64,000 bases of DNA from Channallabes apus (Eukaryota > Chordata > Actinopteri > Siluriformes > Clariidae), in contig CM060114.1 of the NCBI GenBank assembly GCA_030522415.1, positions 25,319,304 through 25,383,303 of the forward strand, given 5' to 3'. The notes beneath the pieces were generated by a model. That model was not told the DNA's origin, did not search any database, and saw only the letters and a list, made by a program, of their open reading frames with translations. Every line of letters starts with the position of its first letter. Within the stretch, counting starts at the first letter, position 1. A program made the position numbers and the translations under genes. Of the stretch, positions 55,901-64,000 are shown in pieces.

Positions 55901-58323
55901 CCATGGTTAATGAATTGTTGGTTGTGAGCACATGATTTGGATTAATTGAAATGATATACTGTTGCATAACTGAAACTATTTACTTGTAAAATGTTTAGAC
56001 TGTTTCTTAAAGCACAAGTAAAGGACAATCAGCTTATCTGGAGAAACGTCATTTTGCCCATCCCAACAGATCCAGCTGCGAAAACTGATGTTGGTATCTT
56101 TCCCCTTGTAGCATCCTAGCTTTTAACTTGAAAGCATCTTATTAATCCTTTAACTGATATTTTATATATTTAATTCCATCTGTGAGTATATTGTTATGTA
56201 GTGGTTCTTTACGTGTATAGTCATAAAAAGTCATTGTACTGCAAAACATGCAGGTTGGCCAGATCAGATGTCCGCTGCTTTTGGTGGTTGGAGATGATGA
56301 TCAGAACTGGGCCACACTGGAGTCAGCTGAAGATGTAAGAAGCTCATTCATGATGTTACTGCATGTCTGTGTGGACTGTAGATCTGCAGGTCTTTTCTAT
56401 TCTGATATTACAAAAATAGTATGTAGAGGTTAAATGTACCTTTCTTGGGTTTTCTAGTGTAAGATCTTTAACTCTGGGTGTACCACAGACACAAGGTAGC
56501 TTTATTAGGAAAATGGAGAAAGGAGTGGAATTTAAATAGGACGGAACTGGTCTTGTGTCCAGTAAAAGTGTGGATGGTAAAAGTGTGTGAATTTCTTTTA
56601 TTATTTATTTTTATAATGGAATTTAAGGTTAATTAATGGTAAAATGGAAATTGATTATAAATAGTATAATTTTACTAATGGACCACATACTGTAGTAAAC
56701 TCTCCAAAAACACATCCTCTTACTGGTTCACTATGTCAGGGATTTCAGAGTTCTTGTTTCAAGCCATTTTGGGAATGTTCGTTTACTCACTCACCATCTA
56801 TACCGCTTTATCCTGTATCTAGGGTCGCGGAGACCTGGTGCCTATCCCTGGAGGCTTACAGTAAGGTACGAAGCAGGGGTACGCCCTGGACAGGGTGCCA
56901 ATCTATCGCAGGGCACACACACACATACAACACACTCATTCACACACTACGGGCAATTTGGGAACACCAATTAGCCTAACCTACATGTTTTTGGACTATG
57001 GGAGGAAACCGGAGTACCCGGAGGAAATCGACCAAGCTCGGGGAGTACATGCAACCTTCATGCACAGAGAGGGGAATCGAACTCGGATCCTGGAGGTGCA
57101 AGGCGACAGTTCTAACCACTACACCACCGTGCTGCCCATTCATTCATTCATTCATTTTCTATACCGCTTAATCCTGTGTTCAGGGTCGCGGGGCACCTGG
57201 AGCCTATCCCAGGAGACTTCGGGCACTAGGCGGGGTATACCCTGGACAGGGTGCCAATCCATCGCAGGGCACACACACATACACACACTCACACACCCAA
57301 TCACACACTACGGGCAATTTAGGAACGCCAATTAGCCTAACCTGCATATCTTTGGACTGTGGGAGAAAACCGGAGTACCCGGAGGAAACCCACCATGCAC
57401 AGAGAGGGGAATCGAACTCGGACCCTGGAGGTGCAAGGCGACAGTGCTAACCACTACACCACCGCACCGCCCAATTTTATTTTATTATGAAAAATATATA
57501 TATAATTTTATTTATTTGATAGGATTTAAATCTGGATTTGTATTTACTCCCTAAAATTGACGATTTTCTTCTTATGATACCATTCATTTTTTGACTTGTT
57601 TTTGTGTTTTGTGATGTTACTATGTCACTTGAATTTTGTTGAATGCTATTTGACATTAAAGGTGAGAAAACCTGCAGTTTTAACAGAGGTGTGCAATCTT
57701 TTATATCCATTATATATACTGTAGTATGTAAGGCCTCCTATTAAGATCAAATGCCTAAAATGGTGACTCTCTATTATTAGCTCAAATCTAAAGGGTTAAT
57801 AGAAGCTTAATAGTACTGTACTGTATATGTTGACATTGTGTTAAGTCCTGTTATATTGATATGACAGTTATGTCCAGATCAGTTGTTATATGTGATCACA
57901 GTCATTTTAATCCTCTTTACCTTCAATTGTTTGGTCTCAGATGGAGAGAATGAGTGAAAAGGCAGGCAATCGCCATTTGCTCAAGATCCTCATTTATCCC
58001 GGTGCAGGTCACCTGATAGAGCCGCCTTACACACCACACCACAGAGCAAGTAACTTCATGGTTGCTGGCAAAGATAAAGGTTTGTACAGTCCTGTGAAGA
58101 ACATGTCCATAACACTGTCTATAGAATTTATCACCATGATATTTACAGCATATACTCAGTGTGTATATACAGCGTATACTTGTGTCATTGTGTTTTCACA
58201 GTGATCATGCTATGGGGTGGACAGACCAGACCGCATGCATATGCACAAGAGGACTCATGGGAGAAGCTTTTGGACTTTTTACAGCAGCATCTCTGCAATG
58301 CAGCTCCACAGGCCCGACTATAG
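40567..58323 (+). CDS. acyl-CoA thioesterase / BAAT-like, ten exons
   Basis: Exons at 40567-40769, 43085-43184, 47710-47900, 51686-51858, 54601-54720, 55600-55682, 55999-56089, 56254-56334, 57941-58079 and 58202-58323 join with matching phases to about 433 codons, the usual length for type-I acyl-CoA thioesterases and bile-acid-CoA:amino-acid N-acyltransferase. The N-terminal part is the beta-sandwich domain (LLSVEPSRGLVDEKF, GGTYTGVEPMALMWSL); the rest is an alpha/beta hydrolase. Ser in GLSFGGTVA, Asp in VVGDDDQNW and His in GAGHLIEPPY form the triad. Ser rather than Cys at the nucleophile suggests hydrolysis of fatty acyl-CoA rather than transfer to glycine or taurine. The C-terminal ARL fits a peroxisomal import signal. 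The start exon is not identified. Which teleost acot/baat paralogue this is cannot be told. Confidence 0.88.
41525..42475 (+). mobile_element. L2-like LINE 3' end in first intron
   Basis: The coding end reads RAFSYLAPKLWNSLPDSV...LNTHLFNLAYT, the conserved terminus of L2-type ORF2, followed by the 3' untranslated phrase ggttcctctcaaggtttctt and the end 'gaagctgctttgagacaatg...aaagcgctatata'. A stop just upstream (near 41581) interrupts the frame. It lies between exons a and b. Confidence 0.75.
42485..42760. repeat. diverged direct repeat
   Basis: 'taataattacataactcccactcacaggataaaacac...gaactgggttcattgtttagaaaat' near 42484 recurs in altered form near 42673. An intronic duplication of unknown origin. 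The rest of 42480-43084 shows nothing else. Confidence 0.45.
43085..43184 (+). CDS. thioesterase exon b
   Basis: 100 bases after acacag. Reads AKDPSVGGTYTGVEPMALMW and SLRPVPGSRTGL, a highly conserved strand pair of the acyl-CoA thioesterase N-terminal domain. Donor gtatat. Confidence 0.85.
43629..44370 (+). mobile_element. pogo-like element, left part
   Basis: Starts cagtgaaacctcggattgtg after TA and follows 2974-3910 closely, then breaks off where the RTE LINE begins. The right end is missing here. Confidence 0.65.
44371..47300 (-). mobile_element. RTE-like LINE, nearly full length
   Basis: About 2.9 kb on minus in the second intron of the thioesterase gene (opposite strand to the host). 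It contains an AP endonuclease and reverse transcriptase. The 3' end stops short of the RWRQMIRCGDP tail seen in the copy at 23.8 kb. A short 5' leader extends to about 47300. Target duplications could not be defined. Confidence 0.8.
44380..47154 (-). pseudogene. RTE-like ORF2 with a single amber stop
   Basis: From ATG 47154 a frame of 925 codons runs to 44380 and is broken only by TAG at 44938-44940, where the related copy at 23.2 kb has CAG. N-terminal apurinic endonuclease: Glu in ILCVQETRWKG, Asp-Asn in VIGADFNGHVG, His in ARQHRMVV. Reverse transcriptase: GPDDIPVEVWKCLG, GNYRGIKLM, VDLEKAYDRV, QGSALSPFLF and the catalytic MMFADDIVLC. The C-terminus has KYLGSTVESNGEC and GRRSRGRPKRRF. Everything needed except the amber codon and the last residues is in place. 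The clade (RTE versus a close relative) is from memory. Confidence 0.85.
47500..47580. repeat. A-run / (AT)n / T-run
   Basis: About 38 A, then an AT repeat, then about 14 T: a self-complementary low-complexity block just before exon c. Confidence 0.8.
47710..47900 (+). CDS. thioesterase exon c
   Basis: After atgtag. Reads LRKRDVLSPMAFSISVYDGH and ends GVRGTLFIPP. This completes the N-terminal domain (RWYMAPGVQRVDVREKGVRG is the conserved link). Donor gtacac. Confidence 0.88.
48158..49523. mobile_element. TTAA-flanked TIR element in third intron
   Basis: TTAA at both sides (48158-48161, 49520-49523) with short inverted ends agtgcccc / tggcact enclosing 1.36 kb. The TTAA target fits Kolobok- or piggyBac-type transposons. 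The beginning 'aagtgcccctataatgctttttcaaatatgatctttcatgcagtgtgt' is a phrase I associate with common fish DNA transposons. No transposase is present; the open frame at 49124-49360 lacks motifs. Confidence 0.5.
49682..50970. mobile_element. hAT-type element, perfect 8-bp TSD
   Basis: Element 49690-50962 with ends taatgctgcaacaactaatcg and cgttagttgcagccctaat, flanked by atataatc on both sides (49682-49689 and 50963-50970). A BED-finger start remains at about 49855-49925 (ARTKSSKVWEQFTLN). An (AT)n microsatellite lies at 50600-50650. Non-autonomous. Confidence 0.75.
50566..50680. repeat. (GT)n(AT)n(AC)n microsatellite
   Basis: Compound dinucleotide array; the open frames across it on both strands are artefacts. 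Confidence 0.85.
51200..51645 (+). mobile_element. LINE 3'-end fragment
   Basis: Ends 'catttcactgcatatcgtactcagtatgactgtgtatgtgacaaataaaattttag' followed by a short repeat, the pattern of a teleost LINE or SINE 3' tail. Same tail as 38758-38822. Confidence 0.45.
51686..51858 (+). CDS. thioesterase exon d
   Basis: Starts the alpha/beta hydrolase domain: PGAFPAVLDLWGGGGGLVEY (oxyanion-side Gly-rich loop) and ALLASHGFGAFALDY. Ends HYVE in phase 0 with a gtaaat donor. Confidence 0.88.
52830..52898. repeat. (AT)n microsatellite
   Basis: About 35 AT units; it served as the TA target for the adjacent Tc1 element and resumes at 54518-54540. Confidence 0.9.
52898..54519 (-). mobile_element. Tc1/Sleeping Beauty-like element in fourth intron
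   Basis: Element 52900-54517 with ends cagtggtgtgaaaaactatt and its complement, TA on both sides, and arms of about 200 bases with a second inner motif (ggccctgtgtgaaaaagtaattgcccc), an IR/DR layout. One transposase frame on minus with a single frameshift. It sits between exons d and e. Confidence 0.88.
53118..54138 (-). pseudogene. Tc1-type transposase, one frameshift
   Basis: About 340 residues in two overlapping frames that switch at about 53790-53810 near NGLHGRF. N-terminus MTRSKEIQEQMRTKVIEIYQ with paired helix-turn-helix and RSGRPTKITPR. Catalytic residues are all present: Asp in WTDETKVELFG, Asp in QQDNDPKHTSK and Glu in NPIEMLWHDLK, with 34 residues between the last two (DD34E). The length is normal for the family. 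Apart from the frameshift I see no damage. Confidence 0.85.
54601..54720 (+). CDS. thioesterase exon e (nucleophile)
   Basis: 120 bases in phase 0. Reads VAYQIMQDHSKVLRDRVALL and GLSFGGTVALSMAAYSS; Ser in G-x-S-x-G is the predicted nucleophile. BAAT enzymes carry Cys at this place in mammals. Donor gtgatt. Confidence 0.88.
54785..55020 (-). mobile_element. Tc1-like transposon remnant
   Basis: On minus it parallels 24800-25030 ('aaagtttgggatcacccagcctcaaaaaccaccaattgacagcacct'). Intronic and without coding capacity. Confidence 0.5.
55600..55682 (+). CDS. thioesterase exon f
   Basis: 83 bases after ttctttcag. Reads PRCCVCISCSHVTPVQETSA then EASEGFE, ending in phase 2 at gtacgt. The Cys-rich strand after the nucleophile helix is typical of the fish paralogues. 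Confidence 0.75.
55999..56089 (+). CDS. thioesterase exon g
   Basis: 91 bases after gtttag. Reads LFLKAQVKDNQLIWRNVILP and IPTDPAAKTD. The phase-compatible donor is gttggt at 56090, weak; the stronger-looking gtatct 4 bases later would break the frame with exon h. Confidence 0.7.
56254..56334 (+). CDS. thioesterase exon h (catalytic Asp)
   Basis: 81 bases after atgcag. Reads VGQIRCPLLLVVGDDDQNWA; the Asp cluster before QNW supplies the acidic triad residue. Donor gtaaga. Confidence 0.85.
56785..57137 (-). mobile_element. tRNA-derived SINE
   Basis: Same family as 38991-39364. On minus the head is gggcagcacggtggtgtagt, and the B box reads gagttcgattcc. Joined head-to-tail with the next copy. 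Confidence 0.7.
57138..57472 (-). mobile_element. tRNA-derived SINE, tandem copy
   Basis: Second copy directly following the first, with a (cattc)n tail on +. It lacks about 33 bases ('agcacggggagaacatgcaaac' region) relative to the 38,991 copy. Together the pair fills the ninth intron near exon h. Confidence 0.7.
57941..58079 (+). CDS. thioesterase exon i (catalytic His)
   Basis: 139 bases after ctcag. Reads HLLKILIYPGAGHLIEPPYT; His in GAGH is the triad base. Ends GKDK in phase 1. Confidence 0.88.
58202..58323 (+). CDS. thioesterase exon j, C-terminus
   Basis: After ttcacag. Reads VIMLWGGQTRPHAYAQEDSW, ending NAAPQARL and TAG 58321-58323. The last three residues ARL match the peroxisomal targeting pattern [SAC]-[KRH]-[LM]. 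Confidence 0.88.
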
Positions 58324-58439
58324 TAGTGTGAAAAGTTGTTTGTGGTGTGCTTTAACTCTTTAATTATTTAGCGGGGGCTGGGGGGGGGGGGGTAGATTTT
58401 TACATAGCGTGGGTAGGTTTCACATGGTGGGTTTTCCTT

Positions 58440-58490
58440 AAATGAATAAATAAATATAAATGAATAAAATGAATAAATAAAATCATAATT
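58440..58490 (+). terminator. possible polyadenylation signals
   Basis: Several AATAAA hexamers (aatgaataaataaatataaatgaataaaat) lie about 120-160 bases after the thioesterase stop. Confidence 0.5.
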
Positions 58491-59700
58491 TAAAAACATT
58501 TGTTTTTACTCTGGTTATCTTTGTTCAATATTAAAATTAGTTTGATTATCGCAATCATTTAAGTGTGACATCTGCAAAAGGCAAATGGGGCAAATACTTT
58601 TCATGGCACTGTACAACAAGGCAATACTACAGATTAATATCCAGGGCATATATTCACTTTGAATATAAACACTGTTTATTGAACATACATGAATAGATAA
58701 AAATTAAATATAGGTAAAAGCTGTAGAGTAAATACTGTAGGAAAGAAATTACACATAAATGTTCCATAAGCAATACATCAAGTTCTATATATAAATTATG
58801 TAAAAATGTTCTGATGGAAAATTAGACTAAAGATGTTGCCATTCGTTGGAGTAAGGATAAATGAGATTTCCTCCCTAGGTATATCTTAATTACATAAGGA
58901 AATGGACTAAGTTGAGTTGTATTGTTTTATCTCACGTATGTTAATTAATTTGCTTTAGCAAAAACAAAAAAGCCAAACAAACAAAACATTAACAACAAAT
59001 GACTTAAAAGCTGCTGAACCTTTATAAAAAATTTAAAATGCCCAGGCTTTTTTCTAAAAATTGCACTTTTCATAGATTTTAGAAAGTATGTTTATATTTA
59101 TACTGACCTTATGTACTGTGAACAAACTTTGATGATAAACAATTAGATGATAAACAGTTACACGTTATTTATTCACTCACTCATTCATTTGTCCATGCCG
59201 CTTATCCTGTGTAGCAGTAAACCGTGTGTGGTTCTGGAAGCATGAGGACACATTCAACAGCACATCACTGCCTCTGACTTACATAGTCTCTCTTTCTTAC
59301 TCTCTACCAAGAGACTCCAATGTATCATTTCTCTTCTCACAGTACAGTACAGTATCTTACTGCTTTTTTAAGATCTCTCACTCTAATCATTCCTGTTTTG
59401 TTGATGTTTTGCCACAAAGGGCATCACTTCAGAGAGTGTACAGTAATAACTGGGACAACTGTGTGACATCTGCTGGTGAAGTGCCAGTGCTGACTCTTGC
59501 ATGTTAATAACACTCATTCATCAAATTTTAAACATTTAAAAAATTTTAAAAATATTTGAATTACTAGACTCATTTCATTTGTGTGTTATATTTTGCAACA
59601 AAAAAATCTTTGTTTCACTGCTGTTATTTATTGCTTTATTTCCATTTTAACTAGTTTTCTGTACTAATTTGACTCCTTTTCATCTCACACTGTAAGCGAT
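58491..59700. other. intergenic, nothing firm
   Basis: AT-rich. 59163-59215 ('cactcattcatttgtccatgccgcttatcctg') is a tip of the CATTC-tailed SINE family. No gene seen. Confidence 0.4.
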
Positions 59701-59734
59701 GTCCGTTGTATTTTAAATGTTTTATAAAAACCTT

Positions 59735-60560
59735 ATTATTAGTAGTAGTAGAGGATGCCACAGTCACTTTGCTTAATCTCATTCTTAAACATTTGGAAAA
59801 AAATGGTTCTCATGTCAGACTTTTTTTGTTGACTTTTCGTCTGCTTTTTAATACAATTCAACCTCACATTTTAGTTAGTAGGCTGCTGGAACAGTTTGAT
59901 CTTAGCAATAATCTGGTGGGCTGGATTCTTAACTTTTTAACCAATCGCACACAAAGTGTTAGAGTGAATGGATGTTTATCAGATAAAGTTTGCTCCTCAA
60001 CTGATATGATAATTGATTTTAGGAAGGCTACTCACACACAGGGGATCACTTACATTAAAGGTCAGAGTGTTGAAAGTGTGGAATCATACAAATATCTTGG
60101 CACAATTATTGATGACAAATTGTCTTTTGACAAGAATTGCGAAGCAGTGTGCAAGAAGGGACATCAGCGTCTGTTTTGTCTAAGGAAGTTAAATAATTTC
60201 CATATTGATAAATCTATGATGATTTTATTCTATCATGCTTTTCTTGAATCAGTTTTATCGTTTTCTTTGGCATCGAAAATGGAAATAAATGGAAATACTG
60301 TCAAAAATAGAAATACTCTAAATCAGATAGTGAAGTGGTCCAGCAGGCCGACTGGGGTGTCATTGGGTAGTTTAGAGGCTGTGTACACAAAGCAGCTAAG
60401 GAGAATAACAAATTAAATTTTAGGTGATATCACTCATCCCTTGCATGCGGAGTTTCATCTTCTTCCTTCCGGTCGCAGGTTTCTGGTGTCAAGTTGTAGA
60501 ACTAAACGATATAAAAATTGTTTTATCCCAGCAGCGATTAGACAGTTAAATAAGGTATGA
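59735..60560 (+). pseudogene. L2/Rex1-like reverse transcriptase, catalytic core deleted
   Basis: The frame begins LLNLILKHLEKNGSHVRLFL, continues FDLSNNLVGWILNFLTNRTQ and SVRVNGCLSDKVCSST, then jumps directly to DMIIDFRKATHTQGITY, ESYKYLGTIIDDKLSFDKNC and on to HLLPSGRRFLVSS. The stretch that should hold QG..LSP and the Y/FADD motif (about 80 residues in related proteins) is absent, without a frame change. It therefore cannot polymerise. Confidence 0.75.
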
Positions 60561-61141
60561 ATAATATTGGACACTAAAGAATTGTGTTTGGGCACTTATG
60601 TATGTATGTATATACCCAGGAATGAATATGCGAGATATGGATCAAGGAAGAATATATATTAGAATATTTTAGGTTTTAGAATGTGACTATTTCCACAAAA
60701 AAACTGTTGATTTCAATGACATACATTTTCAGTTACAAACTGTTTTACAGATATTAAAACTGCTGTAAATGTTATATACACTATTTGACAAAGTGTTTAA
60801 TATTTTGATACCAGTGAAACATGGAATAAAAGCATGTTTAACACCAAAATGCATTATGTATTCATGGCATTATAAAATGTTTTTCATATTAAGTAATTTT
60901 CCTTAATACATATGAGTATATCTTGTTTTATCTGCTTAAACTAAAAAAGATTATTCCACTTATAATGTTAAAATCATCATGTGTCTGGCTAAATAATTTA
61001 GGATGTTTTACATGATTTATTCAAGTACTGTAGATTCTGCTAGGGGGGGAAATCAAGCCGTAAATACTACCTAAAAATAATGTGCGTCTGGCTAAATAAT
61101 TTAGTTTTTGTTTTTATTTACATGATTTATTCAAGTAAATT

Positions 61142-61193
<52 letters not shown>

Positions 61194-61390
61194 TTTAAGC
61201 ACTGTAGATAGCACATGCACACAGAGCCAGCATATACTTAAATATTACATATGTGGCACCTTAACCACACAGAGAAGTGCGACAAATACACATCTTACTA
61301 TCTACACCACGTCCACAAGTCAGACATTTTAACGGTTGTCAGTCGTTGTTTTCGTCGTTGTTAATGTGTTCCTGTGCGGTTAGCCTATAC
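60561..61390. other. intergenic, AT-rich
   Basis: Includes an (AT)n(T)n tract at 61147-61195. Two similar phrases 'gtctggctaaataatttag...tacatgatttattcaagta' at about 60980-61030 and 61085-61140 form a short direct repeat. No genes seen. Confidence 0.4.
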
Positions 61391-61404
61391 TGTATGTTTC
61401 TGAC

Positions 61405-61895
61405 TCACTTAAAGATTCGTTTGAAAGAGTCGGTTGATGTATACACTACACGGCGGACTTTTAGACTTTGTACCGTCACTGCTAAGCAAAGCTAGCACTT
61501 CGAGTCCTGTTAACATGTTGGCACCGAACAGGCGAGTTCTCCATGTTTAAAATAGTCAGAGCATCTGTGAATAAATGCGTTTATTCATGGAAGAAAACAT
61601 ATCTCTAAAAATGTTTCTCTTTCTCCTCAGGGCTCCGTGCAGGACACTAGGGAGCTGCCCTTTGCTCTCAGTTGAGCCCAGTCGTGGACTCGTTGACGAA
61701 AAGTTCCGGATTCTAGTGACACATTTAAACCCGAACCAGGAGGTGACTCTCCATTGTCTGCATCAGTCAGAGGATAAAGACTTTTGGCAAGCATTTGGAC
61801 ATTATGTAAGCGATGAATCTGGCACTGTCGCAGGTACAAACTGAACCTTCTTTGATTCCAGCACGCATGCGCACACTGTGTAAACTACAGGCTGA
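61405..61895 (+). repeat. duplicated thioesterase 5' flank plus exon a
   Basis: Copy of 40327-40830 with few changes. The similarity ends shortly after the donor ('cgcacactgtgtaaactacaggctg'). Confidence 0.8.
61631..61833 (+). CDS. second copy of thioesterase exon a
   Basis: 203 bases, same acceptor, donor and phase as 40567-40769, differing by about three substitutions (one changes P to L in RTLGSCP). It could be the first exon of a tandem paralogue whose exon b lies past 64000, or an orphan. In the first gene exon b follows 2.3 kb downstream; here only 2.2 kb remain to the window end and no exon-b match is seen in them. Confidence 0.7.
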
Positions 61896-62509
61896 GCATA
61901 GAGTCAGCCAAAGCATGTATACACAGTTCAGGAAAAGGAAAACAAAACTTGAATTTTTAAATACTAAATTAATTGCTATATTATTATAAATATTATATTA
62001 ATATAATATACATCATTCTATTTTTCTATTCCTGTAGTGTGTATAGTCCTGTAGTGGTTTCTTTTGCTGAAATGTTTTGCCCTTGGGTGTTTCCATGTTC
62101 ACTCTTATATTAACAGATTATCGTGTTTAAATGTTTGCTGTGGGTGTCGATTGTATATTGATCTGGCTCTGCTTTTTTTTTTTTTTTTTTTGTTAAATAT
62201 CAAAAAAAGAAAAAAAAAAAAACACACACAGCGGGGGTGGGATGAGGCATTCTAGCGTAGTTCAAAAAAGATGAGCAGATATAAATCTCAAACTAGTTGT
62301 TTTTAACTGAAGGAACACCTTTGCATAATAAAGCTGTTGTCTTTGTTGTGCTTGAAAATCAAAGTGGTCACTTAAATATGGTGTTACGTCCCAGTCTAGG
62401 GCCAAACAGCAAAATAATGGTTCAGGGTTCTATTTTAAACTGTATGGAAATGGTGGTATATGGCAGAAAGAACTAGATCCAATCATTAACTGATGAAATA
62501 ATGAGGTTT

Positions 62510-62513
<4 letters not shown>

Positions 62514-62560
<47 letters not shown>
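62514..62560. repeat. (AC)n microsatellite
   Basis: About 23 CA units. Confidence 0.9.
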
Positions 62561-63084
62561 AGGAGGAGGATCAGATTCAGGATGGACCCAGGCCAAAATA
62601 ATAAACAAAATGGTATTTATATTTAGTAGCTAGATTACCTGCAAACAAACAAAAAAAAAAACACAAACAAAAATACAGGTACCTTCCCGGACTCCCTAAA
62701 CCAAAAACAGTGAAATTATCTACAAATATATACAAAGACCAACCAAACCAAAGGGACAAAGCAATAATCAAAGTCAATTGGAGGCAAAAAGTCAAACCGG
62801 AATACACAACCAAATATCAAAACGCCAAAATCACAACCTCTTTCCTCTTTCCCGCGTCTCTCTCCGGTTCATATATGTTCGCGCTAGTCGATGACGTCAC
62901 GTCAAGGCGGAAGCGACCGTGTGGAAGGTCAGGTAGATGCCGATGTCAGAAAACCTGGAGTGGAGTCTGGAGCGGCGCGCGACCAGAACATGATACACAC
63001 CTTCGCGGCTCAATGGAGCATTTATACAAAGCATAATATTTTCATTATTTTATCATTTTCATTCATTTATTTTTTACTCAGTAG

Positions 63085-63250
63085 CGAATATGATTTAAAA
63101 TGTAGCGAATTACAATACTTCAAACAAAACGTACTTAAGTAAAAGTAAAATTACAGATTTTTAAAACTACTTTAAAAAGTAGAAATACACAAAAAAATCT
63201 ACTCAATTACAGTAACGTGAGTAAATGTAATTCGTTACTTTCCACCTCTG
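63085..63250. repeat. hAT-like terminal fragment
   Basis: 'acttaagtaaaagtaaaatta...gagtaaatgtaattcgttactttccacctct' resembles the right arm of the 24012-26407 element. The matching left end is not present. Confidence 0.5.
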
Positions 63251-63696
63251 GTGATTGGCTGGATTTGTGTGTGTGTGTTTTTTTTAACACTGGTCAAAGT
63301 TGAGCGAGCGTGCACAGAAAATAAATGTTGCATGCGCATGCAGAGAACATGTATAGCGAGCAGGAGAGACACCACACACGGATTTCATTTGAGCTTGACC
63401 TGTCATTTAATGTCGCCCACCCACTCGTCACTTTATGTAAGAAATTAGCGGAGGATAATCAATTAGTTAATCAATTCCTGTGTACTTTGGAGTACTATTA
63501 TTGCCATTTTTGGGTCGCCGCCATTTTTTAAAAAACGTTCCCCATAACCCCGCCCACCCATCGTGACGTCACAGGTTCTCGCGACTAGACCAGCAGAGTT
63601 TAGGGGCCGGTTTGGTGCTTATTTTAGGGCACCGGCACCAATTTTTTTTTTTCTGTGGAAAAGCGCGGCACTGGTTCCAAAATTGCGAACCGGTGT

Positions 63697-64000
63697 TATG
63701 CGTTAAAATGCCCGTCTGCCATGGATCCCCCCCCCTACATGATCGCTATCAAAGATTATATTAGAACATAAATTCATTTGTTTATTATTATCAAATATGA
63801 TATTACAATAAACCCTAGGCACGTGACAGCCGTCTAGACCATGAATACAAATTATTATATAATGTTTATTTTGTGGCACATTTATTTTTCAGGGCTTTGA
63901 ACATGAATATGCAAAAAATGCGAAATTAACATTTATATATAAAAAAAAATTATATTGTTTATGATGAAAAATTAGATGAAACTAAGTTTATTATAAAATA
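63697..64000 (+). mobile_element. TIR element, cut by window end
   Basis: Starts gtgttatgcgttaaaatgcc and follows the reverse complement of 38469-39422, without the SINE. The right end would lie beyond 64000. Confidence 0.55.

Overview
This window is vertebrate nuclear DNA, almost certainly from a teleost fish. It is AT-rich, its genes are split by spliced introns, and it is packed with fish-type transposable elements: Tc1/mariner with IR/DR ends, hAT, DIRS, a Gmr1-type LTR element, RTE and L2/Rex1 LINEs, and tRNA-derived SINEs. An ostariophysan such as a catfish would fit, but that is only an impression. I see no bacterial genes, CRISPR arrays or conventional tRNA/rRNA genes.

Only two host genes are supported. 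(1) At 1.35-1.86 kb on + lie the last exons of a single-pass membrane protein of unknown identity: a transmembrane exon and a 63-residue tail. (2) From 40.57 to 58.32 kb on + lies a ten-exon acyl-CoA thioesterase / BAAT-like gene of about 433 codons whose splice phases agree throughout. It has a Ser-Asp-His triad and a C-terminal ARL that fits a peroxisomal import signal. Its introns are swollen by an RTE LINE, an L2 tail, a TTAA-flanked element, a hAT element, a Tc1 element and SINEs. A nearly identical copy of its first recognised exon plus upstream DNA lies at 61.4-61.9 kb, so a tandem paralogue may continue beyond the window.

Region by region. 3-4 kb: a pogo/Tigger-like TIR element. 7.0-14.4 kb: a 7.4-kb decayed DNA transposon with long subterminal arrays, carrying a nested Tc1, a minisatellite and a SINE. 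14.6-22.3 kb: a young LTR retrotransposon with near-identical LTRs, a tRNA-Pro primer site and the order gag-protease-integrase-RT-RNase H, interrupted by an L2-like LINE. 22.7-23.8 kb: an RTE fragment with a 16-bp target duplication. 24.0-26.4 kb: a hAT-like element filled with Tc1 and pogo pieces. 28.5-34.8 kb: a nest with DIRS inside a hAT MITE inside a hAT element, with an unoccupied copy of the DIRS site at 40.0 kb. 35.2-36.4 kb: a second Tc1 copy with the same internal deletion as the one at 8-9.5 kb. 38.5-40.2 kb: a TIR element with a nested SINE, then the second hAT MITE. 59.7-60.6 kb: an internally deleted LINE reverse transcriptase.

I found no clearly new biological system. The items most worth a second look are the LTR element with integrase upstream of RT, the DIRS nest with its in-window empty site, the shared catalytic-site deletion in two Tc1 copies, the RTE ORF broken by a single amber codon, and the duplicated thioesterase exon. 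All coordinates were derived by reading the sequence by eye; family names rest on remembered motifs, not database searches.
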